A DNA stretch of 64,000 bases from Synechococcus sp. WH 7805 (GTDB taxonomy: Bacteria > Cyanobacteriota > Cyanobacteriia > PCC-6307 > Cyanobiaceae). Position 1 is the first letter of the stretch. Every line of letters begins with the position of its first letter. A model generated the notes under the pieces. That model saw nothing but the letters and a program-made list of their open reading frames with translations. It was not told where the DNA came from and did no database searches. Below are positions 24,865-34,167 of this stretch, piece after piece. Where the stretch lies: NCBI RefSeq assembly GCF_000153285.1, contig NZ_CH724168.1, positions 169,823 through 233,822 of the forward strand, given 5' to 3'. The position numbers were made by a program, and so were the translations under genes.

Positions 24865-25800
24865 GTGATCCGATCCACTGTTCTCACCGGACTGATCGCT
24901 TGTTGCCTGCTGGCAGCCTGTTCATCGCCACGGGGCGAGCAGCGTTCTCGCGACGACCAGGATCAACGTCCCCGAGTGCTCGCCACCTTCACCGTGCTGG
25001 CTGATCTGGCCCGAAACGTGGCTGGTGATCGACTGAAGGTGGAATCAATCACCAAGCCTGGTGCAGAGATTCACGGCTATGAATTCACGCCCAGTGACAT
25101 CGAACGGGCGTCCCGCGCGGATCTGATTGTGGAGAACGGGCTGGGCTTGGAGCTCTGGGCGCGGCGCTTCACGGCCGCGGCCGGTGATGTCCCCTCGGTC
25201 ACACTCACAGAAGGGATACAGCCTCTCTTGATCCAAGACGATGCCTATGCCGGCCGGCCCAATCCCCATGCCTGGATGTCGCCGCAGCGCACCGAGCACT
25301 ACGTGGACCAACTCGTGAAGGCCTTCTCCTCCCTTGATCCAGATGGTGCGCAGACCTATCGGGCCAACGGAGAGGCGTACAAGCTCAAACTCCGCCAGCT
25401 GGATGGCGAACTCCGCCAGGCCTTGGCTTCACTTCCGAAGCAACAGCGCCTGTTGGTGACTTGTGAGGGGGCATTCAGTTACTTGGCGCGCGACTACGGA
25501 CTGGATGAGGCCTATCTGTGGCCGGTCAATGCTGAAAGCCAGATCACGCCGCGCCGCATGGCCCGGCTGATTGAACGCGTCCAACGGGACCAGGTCCCGG
25601 CCGTGTTCTGTGAGACCACGGTCAGTGATCGAGCCCAACGGGAGGTGGCCCGTGCTGCTGGAAGCCGCTTCGGCGGCAGTTTTTACGTGGATTCCTTGTC
25701 CGATCGCAACGGTCCTGCCTCAACCCTCCTCGATCTGCAGCGCCACAATGTGAAACTCATCCGAGAAGGGCTGGGGACGTCCGCCAATCCAACGCCATGA
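24865..25800 (+). CDS. mntC: Manganese-type ABC transporter substrate-binding lipoprotein
   Basis: This is a periplasmic cluster-9 metal-binding protein. The GTG start at 24865 gives a lipoprotein signal ending LLAACSS. Metal ligands expected from the PsaA/MntC family are visible: H in EIHGYEFTPSD, H in NPHAWMS, E in CEGAFSYL and D in YVDSLSD. A Glu rather than His at the third position favours Mn (or Fe) over Zn. An in-frame ATG at 24763 would put a long charged stretch before the signal. Its stop overlaps the ATPase gene start by four bases. Confidence 0.9.
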   Translation: MIRSTVLTGLIACCLLAACSSPRGEQRSRDDQDQRPRVLATFTVLADLARNVAGDRLKVESITKPGAEIHGYEFTPSDIERASRADLIVENGLGLELWARRFTAAAGDVPSVTLTEGIQPLLIQDDAYAGRPNPHAWMSPQRTEHYVDQLVKAFSSLDPDGAQTYRANGEAYKLKLRQLDGELRQALASLPKQQRLLVTCEGAFSYLARDYGLDEAYLWPVNAESQITPRRMARLIERVQRDQVPAVFCETTVSDRAQREVARAAGSRFGGSFYVDSLSDRNGPASTLLDLQRHNVKLIREGLGTSANPTP

Positions 25801-26558
25801 CGATGCGCATCGCTGCTGAGCAGCTCTGTGTGGACTACAACGGCACGGTGGCGTTGTACGACGCCTCTCTGAAGCTTCCATCCGGATGCATCTGCGGGCT
25901 TGTGGGCATGAACGGTGCCGGTAAGTCCACGCTGCTCAAGGCTTTGACGGGGTTTATTCGTCCATCGCGAGGACGGATCCGGATCAATGGCTGCAGCATC
26001 GCTGAGGCTCAGCGCCAGCAGTCCGTGGCCTACGTGCCCCAGAGCGAAGAGGTCGACTGCCAATTCCCAGTATCGGTCTGGGATGTGGTGATGATGGGGC
26101 GCTACGGATCGATGAATGCCCTGCGGATTCCCCGCAGTTCCGATCGGGTGGCGGTTCGCGATGCTCTGGAACGGGTTGACCTTTTGGAGCTCAGCCGCCG
26201 ACCGATCGGCACGCTCTCCGGTGGCCAGCGCAAGCGTGCCTTCCTAGCCCGCGCCATTGCTCAGCGTGCTGATGTGCTGCTTCTCGACGAACCGTTCAAC
26301 GGCGTGGATGTGCGCACCGAGAAATTGATGGCTGATCTGTTTTTGCAGTTCCGTCGAGAGGGATGCACGATTCTGATCTCCACGCACGACCTCACCCATG
26401 TGCGTGATTTCTGCGATCTCGTGGTGCTGATCAATAAAACAGTGCTGGCCTACGGCGAGACATCCGAAGTGTTCACACCCGAAAATCTGTCTCTCACCTT
26501 CGGCGGATTGCCCCCTGATCTGCTCACCGGAAACAGCTCTATGGACGATTCCATTTGA
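25797..26558 (+). CDS. mntA: Manganese ABC transporter ATPase
   Basis: The nucleotide-binding subunit has Walker A GMNGAGKST, Q-loop PQSEEVD, signature LSGGQRKR and Walker B VLLLDEPF, followed by the switch histidine in STHD. At 253 residues it is standard. It is coupled to mntC by an ATGA overlap. The cognate permease is not directly downstream but 3.2 kb away, beyond three opposite-strand genes. Confidence 0.93.
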   Translation: MTMRIAAEQLCVDYNGTVALYDASLKLPSGCICGLVGMNGAGKSTLLKALTGFIRPSRGRIRINGCSIAEAQRQQSVAYVPQSEEVDCQFPVSVWDVVMMGRYGSMNALRIPRSSDRVAVRDALERVDLLELSRRPIGTLSGGQRKRAFLARAIAQRADVLLLDEPFNGVDVRTEKLMADLFLQFRREGCTILISTHDLTHVRDFCDLVVLINKTVLAYGETSEVFTPENLSLTFGGLPPDLLTGNSSMDDSI

Positions 26559-26607
26559 CCGTTTTCTTTGGGTTGACTTCAACGGTTTCTGATCGCTCTG
26601 CAGCGAT

Positions 26608-27840
26608 CTAGTCAGGAGTGTGCTCTGACTTTGGGGGATTGATGGGGAGCTGAAGTCCAGTGCTGTTTTGCAGCTGTCTCAGCAGCGTGGCGATTGAAAG
26701 CGTATTGCCGCCGTCTTTCTGGGCCACCAGGTTCACTTCCTCCACTTCAATTGGCTGCACCGTATCGCTCAGCATGGTGAGCAGAGGTTCCAATTTCTGC
26801 AGAAGAAACAGACGTTTGGCGTCATCGCCAGATCGTTTCAAGGAGTCCACGAGATCCTGAAGGCCTTCGGCCTGGGATCGCCCCTGTTCAATGATCGTGG
26901 CGGCCTCACCCTTCGCTTCGGCCATCATCGTCTGACTTTCCGATTCCGCCGGGGCGACGATGTCGGCCTGCAGCTGTTCGGTGACCTGTTTGATCCGTTC
27001 CTGTTGGACGGGAAGCTCCGCTTCCGCACGGGCTAGTTCCGCTCCCACGCTGGCCTCCACCTCCGCCACGACGGCGGCCCGCCGGGTCAGTGCATCGGTG
27101 GTTCTCTTTTGGGCATTGGCTGTCGCGATTGCAAGATCCTTATCCAGGCGACGCAGGGCCGTAATCCGTTCGTTCTCGGCTTGTTTCACCGCCGATTGCG
27201 AGTTTGCTTCGGCTTCGGCAATCCGTGAATCGCGCTTCAGCTCCACCAGTTGCTTGCGGCCGATCGAGTCGAGGTAGCGCACATCATCGGAAATGTTCTG
27301 GATCTGGAGTGTGTCCAGCACCAGGCCCAGGCGCTGCAGATCGTCTTCCGCTTCCTCCAGCAAGGTGCGGGCAAAGGTGATTTTGTCTTCGTTCAATTGC
27401 TCAGGCGTGAGGCTCGACATCACACCGCGGAGATTGCCTTCCAGGGTTTCTTTGGCAATGTGGCGGATTTCATCTTGGGTTTTACCAATTAATCGTTCAA
27501 TGGCGTTGTGGATCCCGGGTTCATCTCCCGAGATTTTGATATTGGCCACCCCTGAAACATTCAAGGGAATGCCCCCCTTGGAGTACGCGTTCTCAACCCG
27601 CAGATCGATGATCATGTTGCTGAGATCAAGCCGCATCACCTCTTCGAGCAGGGGGATCCGCAGTGCACTGCCGCCACGAACCGTGCGGTACCCCACGCGC
27701 TTGCCGCTGGCAGTGCTCTGGCGCAAACCGGCAAAGATCAGCACTTCACTGGGCTGACAGATGTAATACAGCTGCCGCAGGAGAACAACAAAGGCCCAGA
27801 CACCTGCCGCTCCCGTCAGTCCGATGGCGATGAACATCAC
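26608..27840 (-). CDS. Flotillin-like SPFH protein 2
   Basis: One N-terminal membrane anchor (3-27) is followed by an SPFH/band-7 domain (about 35-200) and a long alanine/glutamate-rich coiled coil (about 200-340). Flotillins form membrane-attached cages that organise lipid microdomains. It is homologous to the next upstream gene, with shared blocks VENAYSKGG, PLNVSGVANIKIS, LEGNLRG and LTPEQLNED. Its start overlaps the stop of that gene by four bases. Confidence 0.88.
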   Translation of the reverse strand: MMFIAIGLTGAAGVWAFVVLLRQLYYICQPSEVLIFAGLRQSTASGKRVGYRTVRGGSALRIPLLEEVMRLDLSNMIIDLRVENAYSKGGIPLNVSGVANIKISGDEPGIHNAIERLIGKTQDEIRHIAKETLEGNLRGVMSSLTPEQLNEDKITFARTLLEEAEDDLQRLGLVLDTLQIQNISDDVRYLDSIGRKQLVELKRDSRIAEAEANSQSAVKQAENERITALRRLDKDLAIATANAQKRTTDALTRRAAVVAEVEASVGAELARAEAELPVQQERIKQVTEQLQADIVAPAESESQTMMAEAKGEAATIIEQGRSQAEGLQDLVDSLKRSGDDAKRLFLLQKLEPLLTMLSDTVQPIEVEEVNLVAQKDGGNTLSIATLLRQLQNSTGLQLPINPPKSEHTPD

Positions 27841-29174
27841 AGTCCTCCTTTGGTGTTGGAATTGGTGCTTGTGAGCGTTTCGAGCAGGTCGATGCCAAGG
27901 ATCTGGTGCACCTGGGTGAAGAACTGACGGACTACCCGGTGGTTCAGGTCCACAAGACTCGCCAGGCTGCTGGCGTCATTGCCGTCCAAGGTGGTGATGC
28001 GTTTGATGGTGATTCGGCCGGGAAGCCTCGTGGCTTGATCCAGCACCATCTCGATCTGCTGCAGCAAAAACACGAGCTCGGCTGTGCTGCCGGCGTCGTT
28101 CCACACCGTTGTGAGCAGATCATTCACCAGGGCGCTGGCTTTGACATCTTCTGCCGTGGCGGCTGCCTTCCCACGGGCACGCAGCTCCTTGGCTTTCTGA
28201 TTCGCCTGGGCTGGCAGCACCTCCTCGGCCTGGAGCCTCAGGCGCTCCAGTTGGGCTCGCACCTTTTGCAGCTTTTGTTCGGCTCTGGCGCGCGCTTCCA
28301 GCTCAGCGGCCGTGGTGCGTTCCTCCTCAGAACGCGCCTTCTTCTCCATTTCGGCGATCTGGGTGCGCACGGCGTTGTCTTTTTCAAGAACAACGGTTTC
28401 CGCTTCCGTGCGCACCACTTCGGCCACTTCTTCCATCTCTGCTTCCACCCGTTCGGCCTGGCCGATTGCTTCTGATTCGGCGATTTCCGCATCCCGAACG
28501 ATCTGGGCGACCCTGCGGCGGCTGATCGAACTCAGGTAGTCAACGTCGTCAGACACGCTCTGGATCTTGAGGGTGTCCAATTGGAGCCCAAGCCGTCGCA
28601 TGTCTGCGCCGACGTCCTCGGCGATCTGTTCGGCAAAGCGCAACCGGTCCTCGTTCACCTGTTCAGGGGTGAGCTGGGCCAGAACACTGCGCAGGTTTCC
28701 TTCGAGGTTCTCTTTGGCTACCTGCACGATTTCGCTCTGGTCGTGGCCTAGGAATCGCTCGATGGCGTTGTTGCGCACCTCGGGATCGCTGCTGATCTTC
28801 ACATTGGCGATGGCCTGGATGTTCAGCGGTGTTCCGCCATGGGAATAGGCGTTGTTCACTTCCACCACAACTGGCAGCAGGGTCACGTCGATCCGCCGAG
28901 CTGTCTCAAGAATCGGTTTCACAAAAGTCCAGCCGCCATTGGCCACAACGCGGTAGCCCTTCACGCCCTGCTGTCCCTGATTCGAGTGTGAACCGGTGAC
29001 CACCAGCATCTCGTTTGGACGGCAGATTCGGATCATCCAGCGGCTGATCAGATTCAGTGTCACCAGGACGACGACCACGAGTGCGGCGCCGCCGATCACG
29101 ATCTCAGAAGGATTGCGGCTGTTGGTTGAGAAATTGGGTGGTTCTGGTTGTGCCTGCGCGAAGAGTCGATGCAT
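27837..29174 (-). CDS. Flotillin-like SPFH protein 1
   Basis: The 445-residue protein has a short N-terminus, one membrane helix (about 27-48), an SPFH domain (NNAYSHGGTPLNIQAIANVKIS, LEGNLRSVLAQLTPEQVNED) and a coiled coil rich in AEREA-type repeats. It is paralogous to the gene that follows it. With the NfeD-like gene upstream this is the usual NfeD-flotillin operon, here with two flotillins. Confidence 0.88.
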   Translation of the reverse strand: MHRLFAQAQPEPPNFSTNSRNPSEIVIGGAALVVVVLVTLNLISRWMIRICRPNEMLVVTGSHSNQGQQGVKGYRVVANGGWTFVKPILETARRIDVTLLPVVVEVNNAYSHGGTPLNIQAIANVKISSDPEVRNNAIERFLGHDQSEIVQVAKENLEGNLRSVLAQLTPEQVNEDRLRFAEQIAEDVGADMRRLGLQLDTLKIQSVSDDVDYLSSISRRRVAQIVRDAEIAESEAIGQAERVEAEMEEVAEVVRTEAETVVLEKDNAVRTQIAEMEKKARSEEERTTAAELEARARAEQKLQKVRAQLERLRLQAEEVLPAQANQKAKELRARGKAAATAEDVKASALVNDLLTTVWNDAGSTAELVFLLQQIEMVLDQATRLPGRITIKRITTLDGNDASSLASLVDLNHRVVRQFFTQVHQILGIDLLETLTSTNSNTKGGL

Positions 29175-29241
29175 TCCGAAGTCAGTTGCACAGCTTCGAT
29201 CTAGCTAAAGATCCCAACTTTCGCTGCAGACCTCATCCCGC

Positions 29242-29766
29242 CTAAAGAGAGTCGCCATCTAGTGCTTCGACGCGAAGAGTGTGCTCGTCACTGGCGATGA
29301 CCACCACAGAGGTGTTCTTTGCCAGCTTCCCTTTGGAACTGAGGGCAGGCCTGCGCAAAAGGCTCCCTTTCACACTGACTTCCACGAACCCTCTGGTTTC
29401 GGTATCGGCTTCCAGGGTGATCAGGCCCTGCACTCCGATCAGATCATCACTGTGCACAAGGCTGTCTGCGGTTCTGCGGCTGAGCATCACCAACAATTTT
29501 GCGGCAGCCACGCCCATTCCCAACCCCAGAACAAGGGCGACCAGGCTGGAGGGAATCCAGGATCCCCTGGGAGAGAGCACGGTCATCAACACGCCGCTCA
29601 GCCCGAAGCCTGTGAGCCCGAATGACCAGAACGGTGTGCTGAACAGAATCGTCAACGACCCGCCATCGCCATCCACATCGCCCCCGTCATGCAACGAAAA
29701 GCTGATCAGCACGACTCCAGCCACGAGACAGAACCAATAAGCGCTCAGCATGGGGTGGGCCATCAC
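29242..29766 (-). CDS. NfeD-like membrane protein with OB-fold domain
   Basis: Four hydrophobic helices (about 8-25, 45-62, 70-90 and 70-95 overlapping loops) carry an acidic loop GDVDGDGG. The C-terminal soluble part (about 105-174), with DDLIGVQGLITLEADTETRGFVEVSVKG, is an OB-fold as in NfeD/YuaF proteins. Such proteins partner flotillins in membrane microdomains. It is the first gene of the minus-strand NfeD-flotillin operon. Confidence 0.75.
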   Translation of the reverse strand: MMAHPMLSAYWFCLVAGVVLISFSLHDGGDVDGDGGSLTILFSTPFWSFGLTGFGLSGVLMTVLSPRGSWIPSSLVALVLGLGMGVAAAKLLVMLSRRTADSLVHSDDLIGVQGLITLEADTETRGFVEVSVKGSLLRRPALSSKGKLAKNTSVVVIASDEHTLRVEALDGDSL

Positions 29767-29783
29767 TTCCCCATACTGATTCC

Positions 29784-30620
29784 ATGGATCTGCTCCTGGA
29801 ACCCCTCAGCCACGCCTTCATGCTCAAGGCGCTGTTGATCAGTGGCCTTGTGGGAGGTGTTTGCGGTCTGCTCTCCTGCTACATGACCCTCAAGGGCTGG
29901 GCTTTGATGGGTGATGCCGTCTCCCATGCGGTGCTGCCTGGTGTGGTGCTCGCTTACGCCTTGGGGTTGCCCTTCTCCCTGGGCGCGTTTGTGTTCGGTG
30001 TGGGATCTGTGGCCACCATCGGCTTCGTGAAGCAGAAGTCGCGGATCAAGGAAGACACGGTGATCGGATTGGTGTTCACGGGCTTCTTCGCCCTGGGACT
30101 GGTGCTGGTGTCGAAGACGCGGAGCAATATCGACCTCACCCACATCCTCTTCGGCAATGTGCTGGGGATCTCCTCCTCTGACATCCTCCAGACCGTGCTG
30201 ATCTCCAGCGTGGTGATCGTGCTGCTGCTGCTGTTCCGTAGGGATCTGCTGCTCTTTTGTTTTGATCCCACCCATGCCCGTTCGATCGGGATCAACACAG
30301 GCGTCCTGCACTACCTGCTTCTCTCGGTGCTGTCGTTGGCGGCGGTGGCCGGACTGCAGACGGTGGGCATCATTCTCGTGGTGGCCATGCTCGTCACCCC
30401 TGGGGCTACCGCCTATCTGCTTACGGATCGCTTTGATCGCATGACCTGGCTGGCGATCGGCAGCAGCGTGCTCTCGAGTTTGCTGGGGGTGTATGTGAGC
30501 TACTGGACCGACAGCTCCACGGCGGGATGCATCGTTCTTGTGCAAACCGGTCTTTTCCTGCTGGCTTTTCTTCTGGCACCGCGTCATGGCGTGCTGCGCC
30601 GTGGAAACCCTCAGGCCTGA
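29784..30620 (+). CDS. mntB: Manganese ABC transporter permease
   Basis: A cluster-9 (ABC-3) permease with eight to nine membrane helices. Family blocks are ALLISGLVGGVCGLLSCYM, GDAVSHAVLPGVVLAY, FGNVLGIS and VGIILVVAMLVTPGATAYLL. At 278 residues it is full length. It is the expected partner of mntC and mntA, separated from them by the flotillin operon on the other strand; the ORF begins 17 bases from the NfeD start, so it has its own divergent promoter space or reads through. Confidence 0.92.
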   Translation: MDLLLEPLSHAFMLKALLISGLVGGVCGLLSCYMTLKGWALMGDAVSHAVLPGVVLAYALGLPFSLGAFVFGVGSVATIGFVKQKSRIKEDTVIGLVFTGFFALGLVLVSKTRSNIDLTHILFGNVLGISSSDILQTVLISSVVIVLLLLFRRDLLLFCFDPTHARSIGINTGVLHYLLLSVLSLAAVAGLQTVGIILVVAMLVTPGATAYLLTDRFDRMTWLAIGSSVLSSLLGVYVSYWTDSSTAGCIVLVQTGLFLLAFLLAPRHGVLRRGNPQA

Positions 30621-31690
30621 GGGGGGGCTGACGGGTCGTGGTCATGGCGGTGGTGGAGATCGCTCACATGTGGATGGCTGTGCTCCATCGCTTCATGCTC
30701 GTGTTCATGGGCATGCCATCGCGGTGCTCCATCTGCATGTTGATGCTGGTGATGGGGATCGGGATCCTCCGCACTGTGTTGATGGCGGTGGTTGTGATGC
30801 ATCGCCGCGTGGTGATGACGGTGGCTGTGGTGATCACCGATCAGCAGGATCACGCCACCGGCCATCAGTCCTGCTGCGAGAACCAGGGTGCTGCTCAGGG
30901 CACTGCCCAGCACCACCACGGCAAACACAGCTCCAACAAACGGCGCCGTGGCGAACAGCACAGCTTCCCGTGCCGCTCCAAGCTGCCGTAGCGCGATCAG
31001 ATCCAGCCAAATCGAGATGCCGTAGCCCAGTGCTCCAATCACCAGCAACGCAAGGCTGCTCCGCATCGGCGGGAAGGAGTGCTGGAACACGGCTGACATC
31101 ACCAGCAGTGGCAGGGAGGCTCCCAGGGCTTTGATGCAGGCGATCTGCAGAGGATCACGAAGGCTGAGGGCCTGGCTGAGGTTGTTGTCCACCCCCCAGG
31201 CCAGGCAGGCCAGGGCGATCAACACCACGCCAACAAGAGAACCGCCATCCAGGTGGCCTCCGCTCAGGATCAAGGCTCCCGCAAGGGTGAGTGCTGCTGC
31301 GCCGAACCCGCGCCGACCCAGGTGCTCCCGGCCGATCAGCACCGCCACGATCAGCGTGAACAGGGATTCCAGATTCAGCAGCAGCGACCCTGTCGCGGGG
31401 GAGAGTCGTTCAAGCCCCAGCACCAGACAGAGGGGGCCAACCACTCCCCCCAGGAGCGTGAGCAGGGCCAGGCTCGGCCAGTCGGAGGGCTGAACCGGCG
31501 TTTCCTCCACGCTTGGGCTCTCTTTCGCGCGGGATCGCAGGTGCTGCAGGGGCAGCAGGACGGCACTGGCACCGAGGTAGAGCAGGGCGGTGATGGCCAA
31601 GGGGCCACCTTCAGAGGCCAGCTCCGCGATCAATGGAGCACTGCAGCCGAAGAGCACGGCGGCCAGCAGACCGGTCCAGTAGCGACGCAT
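30611..31690 (-). CDS. EamA/DMT family transporter with long His-rich tail
   Basis: Ten membrane helices (about 1-290) form two EamA repeats, typical of drug/metabolite transporters. The last 75 residues are a histidine-rich tail with dozens of His mixed with Asp and Glu (HHSHRHHHAAMHH, HHQHQHADG, HAHEHEHEAMEHSH). Such tails bind Zn, Ni, Co or Cu, so this member probably moves or senses a metal, although EamA proteins usually export organic compounds. It converges on mntB with a 10-base overlap. Confidence 0.85.
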   Translation of the reverse strand: MRRYWTGLLAAVLFGCSAPLIAELASEGGPLAITALLYLGASAVLLPLQHLRSRAKESPSVEETPVQPSDWPSLALLTLLGGVVGPLCLVLGLERLSPATGSLLLNLESLFTLIVAVLIGREHLGRRGFGAAALTLAGALILSGGHLDGGSLVGVVLIALACLAWGVDNNLSQALSLRDPLQIACIKALGASLPLLVMSAVFQHSFPPMRSSLALLVIGALGYGISIWLDLIALRQLGAAREAVLFATAPFVGAVFAVVVLGSALSSTLVLAAGLMAGGVILLIGDHHSHRHHHAAMHHNHRHQHSAEDPDPHHQHQHADGAPRWHAHEHEHEAMEHSHPHVSDLHHRHDHDPSAPPQA

Positions 31691-31790
31691 GCCCTTTGGG
31701 TGACCCCATCACCATGCCAAGAGTTTCTGAACCCTGGAACGGTCGGTTTCTGGAATTGGCGCTAAGCCAACAATGAATTGACTCCTGTGA

Positions 31791-32381
31791 ATGAAAAGTC
31801 GTTGTTGGTCTGTGGCTGCCGCTGCGGTTCTGGGGTCAAGCGCTCTGGCCCCCCTGCCTGCATTCTCGGATCCTGAAGTGCAGGTGTTCAGCACCATGGT
31901 CACCGAAGCGGAGGTGATCAAGGCCCAGCGCGGCTGGTGTGCTGCTTTGGTTGCAATCAGCGATGCCTATCAGACCGGTGGTTATGCCGCTGCAAAGGCC
32001 AAGGCGTCTGCGGTGATTGATGGGGCCTACAGCTTCGATTTCGGTCCGATCGCGTTCAAACCCACTTACACCATTGGGAAGGACACGTTCCGTTCCACCC
32101 GCGCCGGAGCTCTGGCTTATTTCGTGGGTCCTGATCCCTCCATTCCCCAGTTCGGCAAGAACCAGGGCTTTGCCACCTATCGCCATTGGAAAAGCTGTGA
32201 GATCGAGGACTACGTGATCCAGCTGTTCGGCAACACGGCCAACACCATGGGTTTGGTGCGGGTGACGGATGCCAAGGGGCAGGTGGGCGTTGTTGAGAAA
32301 ACGTGGACCTTCGTGCGCGAGATCAATGGCACGCTGCGGATCGTTCTCCACCACTCCTCGGCACCGTTCGATGCGCGCTGA
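31791..32381 (+). CDS. Secreted SnoaL/NTF2-like protein
   Basis: A signal peptide (cleavage near PAFSD) is followed by a 165-residue domain with AWCA-like QRGWCAALVAISDAY near the start and ending WTFVREINGTLRIVLHHSSAPF. The latter resembles the C-terminal strands of SnoaL/DUF4440-type NTF2 folds. It is probably periplasmic. The ligand or reaction is not known. Confidence 0.65.
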   Translation: MKSRCWSVAAAAVLGSSALAPLPAFSDPEVQVFSTMVTEAEVIKAQRGWCAALVAISDAYQTGGYAAAKAKASAVIDGAYSFDFGPIAFKPTYTIGKDTFRSTRAGALAYFVGPDPSIPQFGKNQGFATYRHWKSCEIEDYVIQLFGNTANTMGLVRVTDAKGQVGVVEKTWTFVREINGTLRIVLHHSSAPFDAR

Positions 32382-32453
32382 ATTGGTGACAGGGACCACC
32401 GGTCTCGTCTCCATTGATGGAGAATGGATCGATTGATCCCTTCATTGCATCCG

Positions 32454-32750
32454 ATGCAATTCCATTCCACCCGTTTCAGGCTCAGAAGCGCGATGGCGTT
32501 CCTGGGTCTGCTCACCCTGGTGGGTGTTGCGTCGGCCCGCGCCCATCACGTCCCCGGGGATGACCACAGCGGCATGGTGCTGTCAGGTCAACCTCAGCAA
32601 TCCGATCAGACCGCGGGGGGAAAGAAAGCCATGTTTGACACCCGGAAGGAAGCGGAGGCCGCTGCCCCCGGTTTTGGATGCAAAGGGGCCCACGCCATGG
32701 GCAGCAAGTGGATGCCCTGTGAGAGTCACGGTCACGGCATGGGGATCTGA
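32454..32750 (+). CDS. Secreted DUF3721 protein
   Basis: After a signal peptide (FLGLLTLVGVASARA) the protein has a His/Asp-rich stretch (HHVPGDDHSGM). The C-terminal DUF3721 motif is MFDTRKEAEAAAPGFGCKGAHAMGSKWMPC, seen here in residues about 65-94, followed by HGHGMGI. DUF3721 is common in marine cyanobacteria. The His and Cys residues suggest metal binding. The start was set at 32454; an ATG at 32424 is also in frame. Confidence 0.75.
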   Translation: MQFHSTRFRLRSAMAFLGLLTLVGVASARAHHVPGDDHSGMVLSGQPQQSDQTAGGKKAMFDTRKEAEAAAPGFGCKGAHAMGSKWMPCESHGHGMGI

Positions 32751-32838
32751 CCCCCATGTCATTGCGTGACGATCATCTGAGGCCTGCGTGAAACCTCGCA
32801 GCAGGTTTTGAACAATCAGGTCATTCGACTGGCATGCC

Positions 32839-33180
32839 ATGCGCTTCGTTGCTTCGCTCGTCCTGGCTTTGTTGATTGGTTTGATGTCGCCGTTGTCGGC
32901 CAATGCCACCGATGCGGTGCGCGGTGGTCAGATCTTTACGACCAATTGCGCCGCCTGCCACGCCGGTGGTGGCAACATCATCAAGGCGGAGCGCACCCTT
33001 CGGGAAGCTGATCTCAAAGCCCATCTTCCCAACTATCTCGGTGCCCATGAATCGGCGATCGTGGCTCAGGTCACCTACGGCCGCAATGCCATGCCCGCCT
33101 TTGTGGATGTGCTCAGTGAATCGGAAATCGCCGACGTCGCTGCCTATGTGGAGGAGCAGTCGTCTCAAGGCTGGAGCTAA
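32839..33180 (+). CDS. petJ: Cytochrome c6
   Basis: A soluble lumenal electron carrier between cytochrome b6f and photosystem I. The signal peptide (about 1-23) ends ANATD. The haem site is CAACH (37-41) and the axial methionine is M85 in NAMPAF; DVAAYV near the C-terminus is typical. It lies 15 bases before a permease gene and may be co-transcribed with it. Copper normally represses petJ, but no binding site was identified here. Confidence 0.93.
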   Translation: MRFVASLVLALLIGLMSPLSANATDAVRGGQIFTTNCAACHAGGGNIIKAERTLREADLKAHLPNYLGAHESAIVAQVTYGRNAMPAFVDVLSESEIADVAAYVEEQSSQGWS

Positions 33181-33195
33181 CACCAGAGGCTGGGA

Positions 33196-34155
33196 ATGAC
33201 ACGTGCCTCCACGGCCTGGGCCATCTTCCAAGGTCTGCTGATTGAGGCCCTTCCCTTCCTTCTGCTGGGAGTGGCGATTGCCGGGATCGCCCGGTGGCTT
33301 GTTCCCCAGTCAGCCTGGGTTCGCCGGCTTCCGCGCAATGCCGTTCTCGCACCGATCGTGGGGGCACTGCTCGGCTTCGCTCTGCCGGCCTGTGAATGCG
33401 GCAATGTGCCTGTGGCCCGTCGCCTTCTGGCCAGCGGAGCACCCTTGGGAACGGGGTTTGGATTTCTCTTTGCGGCTCCGGTTCTCAATCCGATCGTGCT
33501 GGCCAGCACCTGGGCTGCGTTTCCCGATAAAACCTGGCTGCTCTGGGCGCGGCCCCTGGGTGCTTTCCTGATCGCCTTGGCGCTCAGCATGCTTCTGGGA
33601 CTGCTGGCTGAATCCCGGCTGCTGGCGCCGGCTCTGCTGGAGGAGAGGCGCCTCACCCAACCGCTGTCGCGGGTGGGGTTGCTTGAGCGTGGTAGCGGTC
33701 TGGTGGGGGGCAGCGCACCGATCCCTGAACGGCCCACATCCGTTGATCGGCTTCGGCCCGGGGAGTTGCTCGGTCACAGCACTCGGGAATTTCTCAACCT
33801 GCTCACCTTGCTGGTGCTGGGTAGCGCCCTGGCGGCGGTGGTTCAAACCTGGTTGCCCCGCAGCTGGCTTCTGGCACTCGGCAGTGCGCCGACACTGTCG
33901 GTGATCGCCCTGATGCTGCTGGCCCTGGTGCTGTCGGTGTGCTCCAGCGTCGATGCCTTTCTTGCCCTGGGGTTTGCCGCTCAGGTCACCCCTGGGGCAC
34001 TTCTGGCATTTCTGCTTCTCGGTCCTGTCGTTGATCTCAAACTTGCTGGCCTGTTCACTGTGTTGCTCACCCCCAGGGCGATCGGCATCACTGCGGTGGC
34101 GGCGTCGTTGCTGGTGTTGCTGATCGGCCAGTGGGTCAATTTTCTTCAGCTCTGA
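33196..34155 (+). CDS. YraQ/UPF0718-type permease
   Basis: The family (formerly DUF318) has eight membrane helices with the diagnostic box LPACECGNVPVARRL after helix 2 and a matching SVCSSVDAFLALGFA in the second half. With TIGR03943 proteins it forms two-component permeases, known in Bacillus as zinc-starvation (Zur) genes. The next gene is that partner. Context before znuCB argues for zinc or another metal-related substrate. Confidence 0.9.
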   Translation: MTRASTAWAIFQGLLIEALPFLLLGVAIAGIARWLVPQSAWVRRLPRNAVLAPIVGALLGFALPACECGNVPVARRLLASGAPLGTGFGFLFAAPVLNPIVLASTWAAFPDKTWLLWARPLGAFLIALALSMLLGLLAESRLLAPALLEERRLTQPLSRVGLLERGSGLVGGSAPIPERPTSVDRLRPGELLGHSTREFLNLLTLLVLGSALAAVVQTWLPRSWLLALGSAPTLSVIALMLLALVLSVCSSVDAFLALGFAAQVTPGALLAFLLLGPVVDLKLAGLFTVLLTPRAIGITAVAASLLVLLIGQWVNFLQL

Positions 34156-34167
34156 GTTGTTCATGTC

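Noticed and set aside
29763-30587. Minus-strand frame of 274 codons opposite mntB
   Set aside because: Antisense to a clear ABC permease; low-complexity Gln/His/Glu composition.
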